The notes under the pieces are model-generated. The model did no database searches. It was given only the letters and a program-made list of their open reading frames with translations, and was not told where the DNA came from. This document shows, one piece after another, positions 56,630-64,000 of a stretch of DNA of 64,000 nt. Source of the stretch: Phoronis australis (Eukaryota > Phoronida > Phoronidae); the NCBI GenBank assembly GCA_002633005.1, contig NMRA01000187.1, positions 9,546 through 73,545 on the forward strand, read 5' to 3'. The stretch's first letter is position 1; every line of letters starts with the position of its first letter. Position numbers and translations under genes: made by a program.

Positions 56630-56756
56630 GTTTTTCGCAAGAAGAAACAGTCGGGTGACGGAGATTGTGAACTTCCGGTCTTTCCCAACGGCTGGTTTTG
56701 TATCGCAGAATCGCGTTTTCTTAAGGCAGGTGAAATGACAAGAGCAGAGTATTTAG
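56630..56756 (+). CDS. Neverland/DAF-36-like sterol oxygenase, exon 2
   Basis: A tttgtttcag acceptor and a GTAATA donor bound 127 bases encoding VFRKKKQSGDGDCELP, then VFPNGWFCIAESRFLKAGEM and TRAEYL. The PxPNGWFxxxxSxxLxxGE phrase is the characteristic lead-in to the Rieske domain of this family. Phase is zero from exon 1, and the last base (G) completes a glycine with exon 3. Confidence 0.88.
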
Positions 56757-56847
56757 GTAATAGACGCACTGTTATTTCAAGCAGTAGTGTAAAACTGTGT
56801 TACGTAAGAATAACAAACTGATTTAGAGCACTTAGCGCAGTACATTG

Positions 56848-57005
56848 CAAGGACGGATCAAGGATTTTTGGTGTGGGAGGGGGCAGGGCTAAGTATTAGT
56901 CAGGATTTTGTCAGTAAGACATTCGAAACCGCGAACTGACAAATGGAATCTGGAAGAATTTTTGGGGTGCATGGCCTCCTTGGCCCTTCTCCGAATCCGC
57001 CACTG
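56848..57005. mobile_element. Short hAT-like MITE in intron 2
   Basis: Left end caaggacggatcaaggattt followed by a G-rich run; right end ccttctccgaatccgccactg. These are imperfect inverted ends of the CAGTGGCGGAT type, also seen at 1-26 and 50640-50786. Confidence 0.5.
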
Positions 57006-57056
57006 CGTTGATCTCTGTTCTTTAGGATGAGAAATGATTCTCATGTTACTGTACAG

Positions 57057-57202
57057 TGTATGGTGTGCAAGTATAATGACAGTTGGGTAGTGTATGGTGT
57101 GCACGTATAATGACAGTTGGGTAGTGTATGGTGTGCAAGTATAATGACAGTTGGGTAGTGTATGGTGTGCAAGTATAATGACAGTTGGGTAGTGTATGGT
57201 GT
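57057..57202. repeat. 34-bp tandem repeat, ~4 copies
   Basis: The unit is tgtatggtgtgcaagtataa followed by tgacagttgggtag, within the Neverland-like intron. Confidence 0.95.
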
Positions 57203-57717
57203 GGCTCATCTTCAATTTCACCCAGACAGCATATGCCGCATATTCTCTCACCTCTAGTAATACCTCAGTCTCTATATTAAGCGAGTGACCTGAACACCGA
57301 AATTGCGCAAATATTTTTCTTGAATAAGCGCTTAAACAATTCACATATTGCTCGTTGACAAGGTCACGTTTAATAAGACTGTAAAATTCATATTTATTGG
57401 AGCTACCTATTTCCAGTTGCCATTCCTGTACGCCACAATCCAGTAATCTCTGTTTGAATACCATAATAAACTCAGCACTATTGCCTGGGCCAAATAACCA
57501 CACTTCTCCATAGCCGTACCTATACAAAATTTCTTTGACACGGTGTACCCAGTTACAATTACCATTTTCACTTTGTTCCTAAGCATACTATAACGCTTCA
57601 GTGATTACCTATGTTCTTCCATATCCAGTAATTTTGCCCAATAGATAATTGGTTTACACATATATTTTGTAATTAACAATTGTCTCCCACATGTTTTTAA
57701 TAAACAATTTGCCCTCT

Positions 57718-58953
57718 GTGCCTTCAGTGATCTTGTTGATGCTTTCAGCAATATTAAGCAAGACGCGATCCGAATTGCACTAAACCACTTTAAAGTGAAT
57801 AGGTGTCATACCAGGTGGATCATTAACATGCTCGGAAGTCAATGTGTGACTGCTTGTTTAGGCGATGTGAGTGTGGTGGTTCGCATCACCAGAGAAACAC
57901 CTCAGAGTGGCGCTGCCTCACCCAACCTCTTTAACATGGTTATAGATGGTTTGCTTCGACAATTATCTACTGACATGGGTCCAAGCTTGTATATTCAAGC
58001 CGAATGTATGCAGATGATATTGTTCTCAGTGTGTCTTACATCGATCCTGACACATGACGCTATCTTGCTCAAAGAGCACTGAATACAACAGCCACATGGG
58101 CTAAGTCAGTTGGCTTAGAAATTAGTGGCAGCAAAACAAAGGTGATTATGTTCACTTGGAAGCTTAAATGGTCAATGCGGCCTTTAACGCTGAATGGTAA
58201 ACATCCCCTTGATCTTGTAGACAAGGCGACTTATCTAGGTGTCATTTTACACCATCGTCTTTCCTGGACCCCGCTTATTACAGAAAAAATCTCAAAAGCC
58301 AAAACTGCATTGGTGAAATGCAGTCGTGCAGTGGGTAAAACTTGGGGAATGTCTCCCAAGAATATGTTCTGCATTTATGCTGCTGTTATCCGATCTAAAA
58401 TGTCCATGCTACGTCGGTATGGGTAACACCATTGAATCAGATTACAATTATCAACAAACTTAAGCAGCTACAACGTACTAGCTTGTGTGTGCCTTATGTC
58501 TGCTTTTCCAGCAGCCCTAGAAACGCTAATCGGTCTACCACCACTGTACATATACCTTGAGGGCAAAGCTACATGTGCTGCACTTCGTGTCAGATATAAT
58601 GGTCAGTGGGTGAAAACTCACATCCTGACTCCGCTGCACACAGAAGCCACAGGAATGTTTGCATTAAGTTAATGCCCAAGACTGGGCTACTATGAAACAT
58701 GCCTAGTGATGTCCAGGTCACAGCTTTAAATCATACAAACAATTTCTTCACGGAAATTGGTGATGGATGGCCTATCGCAGAACACAAGAATGAGATGGTT
58801 TGTTATACGGACGGCTCTAAACTGGAAAATGGCCAGACAGGTGCTGGAATCTATTTTCCAAGCTTTCCTGTTGCAGATGCAGAAAACTGGGTATCGCTAG
58901 GCAATCTTGCCACGGTGTTTCAGGCTGAGATCACTGCAGGTTTATACAGTTAA
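57718..58953 (+). pseudogene. I-like LINE with reverse transcriptase and RNase H, truncated
   Basis: Inserted in the Neverland-like intron, same strand. In order, over three frames: DLVDAFSNIKQDAIRIALNH; PQSGAASPNLFNMVIDGLLR; YADDIVLSVSYIDPDT (frame shift near 58010); KATYLGVILHHRLSWTPLI; AVGKTWGMSP; FPAALETLIGLPPLYIYLEG; then VCYTDGSKLENGQTGAGIYF and FQAEITAGLYS. These are the palm motifs with the YADD catalytic pair, the post-RT region, and the RNase H domain with its Asp (TDGS) and Glu (QAE). RNase H after RT points to the I group. 5' truncated, with frameshifts. Confidence 0.85.
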
Positions 58954-59052
58954 TACCGTTTCAGTAACAAATGAAAAACAAAAACGACACTTGAATTCAG
59001 CTTCACATATTAACTTCATAACTTTATTTAAATTACTTATCTTCATTTGTAG

Positions 59053-59241
59053 GTCTCTCTTTGGCAGTCTTCCGAGATGAGAGCGGCCAAGTTCACGCTG
59101 TCGATTCTACCTGTCCACACATGGGTGTTGATCTGACCGTGGGAGGTCGGGTGTTTGGCGACTGCATAGAGTGCCCCTTCCACGGTTGGAAATTCAGAGG
59201 ACACGACGGACAGTGCGTGAGCATACCGTATGCTGATAAAA
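59053..59241 (+). CDS. Neverland/DAF-36-like sterol oxygenase, exon 3 (Rieske motif)
   Basis: A tttgtag acceptor and a GTGAGT donor bound 189 bases. The product reads [20 protein letters not shown], then [20 protein letters not shown] and [23 protein letters not shown] (residues 146-148 of the joined protein) and C-P-F-H (166-169), 17 residues apart, are the four ligands of a Rieske [2Fe-2S] cluster. [26 protein letters not shown] is diagnostic for the Neverland/DAF-36 branch. The catalytic mononuclear-iron domain must be encoded downstream of this window. Intron 2 (56757-59052) has been enlarged by a MITE, a minisatellite and a LINE. Confidence 0.93.
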
Positions 59242-59306
59242 GTGAGTTATTGAAGATCTTGTCACACCAAAGTGGTTTTCAAAATCCGCGAGAACGTACG
59301 AACGTA

Positions 59307-60093
59307 AAGGAGAACGCCATCCAATTTAATTACATGTAGTCTTCTTTTACCGTCGTAATCGGTCTATATCCACCTCGCCTCTTATATGGTCGTCCTCACC
59401 TTGCCGAGAGGTGTCGCGTTAACCTGTGAGGAAGGTGAGAAACGACGCAACGACGTCAGTGGTTCCTCTGCAGAGTGAACGCCGCTACATTGCGGTTCAT
59501 CGTTAACGCATATCCGAACTATGAACCTGCGAAGAAAGCGGGTATATCGGTTTTTCGACTTCCCCGAGAGCCCGAAATGCTTAGGAAGTGGCTCGCGTCG
59601 GATGAGCTCTCGACTAAGTCGCCTGGGATTGGCGCCGGGCGAGCTGCGTTCTGTTTCAAAATGAATTATTGTCACCCTAACCAATGCTTATATACAACTA
59701 AAACAAAGTCGGTCAACATACCCGACCTCCCGCGATCGACCATGGTAAATTGACCTACCGAACTCTGTAGGCTACGGTCCGTTCATTACCTACCGTCAAC
59801 AGTGAAATAAAACAACACGTTTATTCAAGAACCCAATGTATTTTTAAGGGGTTAACATCGAATTTTGATGATTTATTGGCGTAACACGGTGAATTCAAGC
59901 GATAAGTTAACACCAGTAAGCGTGTTGTGAACGTCTGAAAAGACTGCGTTAGAACCGATTTCATCATTGGTTAATTTCAACACGTCCGTCTGCCGTCAGG
60001 TGTCAGGTAAAACAACTGAACTTGCTGTTATCGAGTCGAACTACTCGATTTAAATTACTAGAAAATAGGTTGTTTTTGGGTGGCACTCTCCTT
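59307..60093 (+). mobile_element. 787-bp THAP-bearing element, TA target
   Basis: Ends AAGGAGAACGCCATCC and GGGTGGCACTCTCCTT are inverted and flanked by TA on both sides (59305-59306 and 60094-60095). Inside, near 59530-59600, a THAP relic reads KKAGISVFRLPREPEMLRKW. It lies in the next intron of the Neverland-like gene. A TA duplication plus a THAP relic recalls ISL2EU/Harbinger-related elements, without proof. Confidence 0.75.
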
Positions 60094-60196
60094 TAAGTGG
60101 AGTCTCTTCTATATGAGGTAGATTTATGTTACAATGTGGTTGGGAATGGTCGAGAGGCTTTTGAGGACAAGCACAGGGGATCTCAGTGTGAAGCTA

Positions 60197-61839
60197 AAGG
60201 AGAATGCCACCCGATTTAATTCACCTTTTTTATCGTCTTAATCGGTCTATATCCACATCGCCTCTTATACGGTCGACCTAACCTTGCCGAGAGGTGTCGC
60301 GTTAATCTGTGAGGAAGGTGAGAAGCGACGCAGCGACGTCAGTGGTTCGTGTGCAGACTGAATGCCGCTATATTGCGGTGCATCGGTTCCCGCTTGTCCG
60401 AACTGTGAAGCTGCGAAGAAAACGGGTATATCGTTTTTTCGACTTCCTCGAGAGCTCGAAATGCGTAGGAAGTGGCTCGCTGTTAATAGCAAGTATGAGG
60501 CCGTGAAACATCTCCGTGTCTGTGGCCAGTATTTCGTCGACAGTGATTTCTCTGACGAATTCCGGCTTACCAAAGAACTATCCATATGTTCCGTTGCCTA
60601 TGCATGTTCACGGCGCCTCTCTAGTATTACTTGATCAGTGTATTCCGGTTCAAACTTATAGCCTGTGAAACCTAACAATCCGACCGGTGAAGTCTTCATC
60701 GGATATGAGCTCTTGACTAAGTCGGGATTGGCGCCGGGCGAGTTGCCATGTAGACGTTTATTATTCTGCGTTCTGTTTCAAAATGAATTATTCTCATGCT
60801 AACCAATGCTTATATGAAACTGAAACAAAGTCTGTCTCATTAGATACATTTTATAATGCATTGGAGTGTTCGTGAGTGCAAATGTTTTGGGAAGCCAGCT
60901 ATGAATTATCCACTGCGTTACCGGCTTTTGATGCCAGCAACAAAGGTAATTGGCCGGGCACCGAGGCTGTGTGAGCGCATGCTAATTCAGTGTTTTCTGA
61001 CAGAAAGCTGTTGTGAAAGAATTACTCGATTTTATATGCTATGGTCACATGTTAGGGGAATCATTAATTAGAAATACAACTACATTATTCAAATCATTGT
61101 TTGTGTACAACCTTTGCCCTGACTGTCTGTGGAAGGGGAACTTCGCGGCCACCCACAAGTAAGTAGATTATCAGTTTCGTGACTTGAATTCACATCAGCA
61201 ATTATGTGCACATTATTTCTTTGGCTCACTATAATAGTCTTTTCGTGACTGGAGGTTTCCAACTCAAGCTGGTTTTTGTTTGTGCCAGTTCCGGCGGCCG
61301 CGACGGGCCTGATCGGGTTCCGAGCCACTGGCTGGGATAACAAGCGTTTTGTGTGTTTAGAACTCAAAAAAATCACAAGTATAAACAACACAGATCTAGG
61401 TTGTCCTGTGTGTATTTCACGGAAGAATACTTCAAATTTATCTCCGAACAGACCCCAAACGCCTACTACGGCATTAGCATTGGTAAATTGACCTGCCGAA
61501 CTTTGTGGGCTACGGTGTGTCCAAATACCTGTGAATCCGCAACAGCGAAATAAAACAACACGTTTTGATAAGAACTCGGTGTGATTTTAAGGGTTTTATA
61601 TCGGAGTTTGATGATTTATTGGTGTTAAACGATGAATTGAAGCGATAAGCTGACACCACTCACCCGTGTTGTGAACTGGTGAACAGACTGCGTGTGAAAC
61701 CAATTACGTCATTGGATATTTTCAACACCTCCGTCTGCCGTCTGGTGTCAGGTAACGCAAACGAACGTGCCGTTATCGAGTAGAACTACTCGATCTAAAT
61801 TGATACAAAATAGGTTGTTTTTTGGGTGGCATTCTCCTT
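60197..61839 (+). mobile_element. 1.64-kb THAP-bearing element, TA target
   Basis: The ends AAGGAGAATGCCACCC and GGGTGGCATTCTCCTT are exact inverses, with TA at 60195-60196 and 61840-61841. The first 350 bp match 59307-59660, and the last 370 bp match the right part of that copy. Two THAP relics lie inside (60405-60580 and about 61395-61450). Confidence 0.8.
60410..60580 (+). pseudogene. THAP-domain relic in the TA-target element
   Basis: PNCEAAKKTGISFFRLPREL, EMRRKWLAVNSKYEAVKHLR, then VCGQYFVDSDF. The order FxLPRE, RKW, LRVCxxxF-x3-DF is that of a THAP domain, but His of the last zinc pair has become Tyr. About 61395-61450 holds a second ending, SCVYFTEEYF, with the same His-to-Tyr change. 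Confidence 0.6.
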
Positions 61840-61844
61840 TAAAA

Positions 61845-62225
61845 AAACAGTTGGGGTAAGTAAGGGATAGCAAGGGCTACGACTGAATTTCGAGTACGTT
61901 TAAAAGGTTACCAAATCCGGTTTGTGTTCAATAAGCAGATACTGAAAACGACTTTTCCATCCAGCTGTCCGAAATAAAATAATGATCAGTAAACCTCGAG
62001 AACACTCAGACTTTTGAGGAAAATTTGAATACTCTTTCCAAACCTTGAGCTACTCTTTTAGCGAATTACACGGCACCTTTGGGATAAGACCACCCAACAA
62101 GGATCCTAATGTGCAATGAGTGAGATAGAGTATGAGAGTTTAGTTGAGTCCTACATTTATCTTTCAAGATTGACGAAAAGGATGCATTAGCAGGTGTCGT
62201 AACGAGAATTGTTTAGTATACTTTA
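61845..62225. other. Non-genic, probably intronic
   Basis: Between the THAP-bearing element and the next minisatellite. No further exon of the Rieske oxygenase recognised. Confidence 0.4.
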
Positions 62226-62232
62226 AAAATCG

Positions 62233-62470
62233 CTCCATCTATCGTACACAAACATTTACACATTGATATTGTGTCCATCTATCGTACACAAACATTTACA
62301 CATTGATATTGTGTCCATCTATCGTACACAAACATTTACACATTGATATTGTGTCCATCTATCGTACACAAACATTTACACATTGATATTGCGTCCATCT
62401 ATCGTACACAAACATTTACACATTGAAATTGTGTCCATCTATCGTACCCAAACATTTACACATTGAAATG
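62233..62470. repeat. 40-bp tandem repeat, 6 copies
   Basis: The unit is tccatctatcgtacacaaac followed by atttacacattgatattgtg. Confidence 0.97.
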
Positions 62471-64000
62471 GTGTGATATTTTTTGGATGAGTCCACGCCG
62501 TGTTATCTCAAATTGCTTGACAATGACGACGTTCTCATGATCTTGAAATGCATGCGCGTACCCAGTCGTAAAAGATGTGGTGCTCGAATATTTCGGAATG
62601 TAGTTATTTTACTAAGATTCACTGCGTATGTTTAGAGCTATGAATTATTTTGGTAATTCTTGCCTTTTTAGTGGACTTTTGTCGTGTTTTCTTCTCAGTT
62701 AGGAGTTTTTGTTTCTGAGGCGGACATTTTTTGCACCATTCACCAAATGGGGGCTCGTTTGAGTACCCCTGGCACCCCTGGGTTGCAGTGGCGTATCTAG
62801 AATATCGCAAGGGGGGCAACATTTTGTCTATAAACATTTGCGCAAAGCACGATTGTAGATGCGCATAGCACCAAATGGGGGAGCTCGAAAATTTTTTATG
62901 TTTTTCCTCTAAAAATCACTCATTTTCCTTGATTCCTGCATTAATCACAGACTCGAACTCACTAACTAGCGTATAGCGCGTGCGTTCTTTGCCACTACAC
63001 CACTAATTTGATACTAAGAGACCTACACTGTACTTGTAGACCTACACTGTACTTGTAGACCTACACTGTACTTGTAGACCTACACTGTACTTGTTTATGG
63101 TCCACAGCGTTTGCGTGCGAAACCTACTTCATTTAGTAATGCTTATTACACTTTTTATATTTTGTGCAATCAGTTCGTAACATACTTGTTTTACTTAAAA
63201 TAGTCTTCAATCGCCCAAAAAAACCAAATCCGTTTTTTTGTGTTGGCATTAATGACGCGATTGCTTTGAAAATCGTCTTACGTTAAGGTTTGACAAAGAG
63301 AGAATTATGAGTTTCTGAGCGATTCACTAAGGCTTCGATTAAAATTCACATCTTACCAGCAGCTTCGCCTTCTGTTTTTTCATCGTCACTCAGATTCCAC
63401 TTTCTTTAAAAATGAAATATCTTCATTGCACAGTGGAGCAGACGACGGACACGGAGTCATAGTGCGCAGCACCTCTGGCGGTCGCCTGGGATATCACGGG
63501 AGAGCCTATACTTAGCCATAGCTCCGTTAAGATTGAGCCGTGTTCCGAATTTGACACTTGAAATTGGATCTTAGCCCCCTCCCCCTAAACACACTAAAAC
63601 TGCACACATTTAAATCTTGTTTCCCCCGTGTAATGTTAATTACCGGGGCTAATTAATAAACTCAACATTTCCCTACGCTCTTGCTGTTTTATTTTTGCGG
63701 CAGCCAAGGGGGGGGGNGGGGAGCTGGGCCTTCTGGGCCCCCCTACATGTAAGTCCGCCTATGGTATGAAATGTTCCCGTTGTCTTCACCGTCAGCCCTT
63801 TCCATCAAGTTTTAGTACTGACTCCGAAGTTTGATGGCGCTTTGATCAGTACGAGCATTGAGTATGCCGACTCACTCGAACAGTTCGTGCGTTGGGTGTG
63901 CTGACACAATTTCAGATTTAACAGACCGACCATTTAGATTCATAGGTAATTTATACAACAGCTTTTTATTCAGATGAGTCATGCCACCATTTTATGACAT
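62471..64000. other. Non-genic, probably intronic
   Basis: Contains possible hAT-like tips at about 62785 (cagtggcgtatctagaatat plus a G-run) and about 63740-63766 (C-run to gtccgcctatg), which could bound one 980-bp element, and the 19-bp repeat at 63020-63093. A single N lies in a G-run at 63717. Confidence 0.4.
63020..63093. repeat. 19-bp tandem repeat, 4 copies
   Basis: The unit is gacctacactgtacttgta. Confidence 0.95.

Noticed and set aside
56889-57527. 212-codon minus-strand frame
   Set aside because: It crosses a MITE and a 34-bp minisatellite that keeps the frame open, inside an intron of a plus-strand gene; no motif.
60265-60585. Minus-strand 106-codon frame
   Set aside because: It is antisense to the THAP relic; similar antisense frames occur in each copy of the same element.

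Overview
This is an AT-rich, intron-bearing, repeat-laden animal nuclear contig; nothing in it looks prokaryotic. Evidence: spliced genes with GT/AG junctions in matching phase, poly-A signals, many LINE, LTR and cut-and-paste DNA transposon remnants, about ten minisatellites, THAP-domain transposon debris, and one 654-base assembly gap (23141-23794). A Neverland/DAF-36-type Rieske oxygenase, an arylsulfatase and folylpolyglutamate synthase together fit a marine invertebrate, most likely an invertebrate deuterostome (hemichordate, amphioxus or echinoderm grade). The species is an inference and was not tested.

Host genes are sparse. (1) Arylsulfatase, minus strand: only the last coding exon (4751-4923) with poly-A signals is recognised. 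(2) Folylpolyglutamate synthase (FPGS), plus strand: C-terminal exons at 8843-8940, 16965-17040, 20624-20687 and 21308-21840, with a weak candidate linker exon at 13724-13875; earlier exons were not found. (3) Neverland/DAF-36-like sterol 7-desaturase, plus strand: exons at 56018-56266, 56630-56756 and 59053-59241 give the N-terminus and the whole Rieske iron-sulfur motif; later exons lie beyond the window. (4) A THAP-domain exon (8071-8259, minus) and several unassigned exon candidates (1538-1786 minus; 29759-29960, 30824-31012 and 31194-31370 plus).

The rest is mostly mobile DNA with readable histories. 9130-11630 and 15095-16690 are old arrays of a roughly 425-bp unit, one carrying a 367-bp hAT-like insert. 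18532-18795 is a foldback element with a hammerhead-like core. 18965-20465 is a second hAT-like copy. 26467-28499 is a Ty3/gypsy element with 74-bp LTRs and a 5-bp target duplication; its 5' coding half has been replaced by a piece of a DNA transposon. 34643-38696 is a near-complete piggyBac element (two nonsense codons) with a 1.1-kb transposon nested inside it. 39082-41050 is a LINE split by a 782-bp insertion. 41977-45138 is a decayed transposon with a CXC zinc-cluster protein, followed 20 bp later by a truncated second copy. 57718-58953 is an I-like LINE inside the Neverland gene, and 59307-60093 and 60197-61839 are THAP-bearing TA-target elements also within it.

No multi-gene pathway is visible. 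The value of the window lies in the three host genes and in the nested transposon stratigraphy, where target duplications and empty-site paralogues fix element ends exactly.
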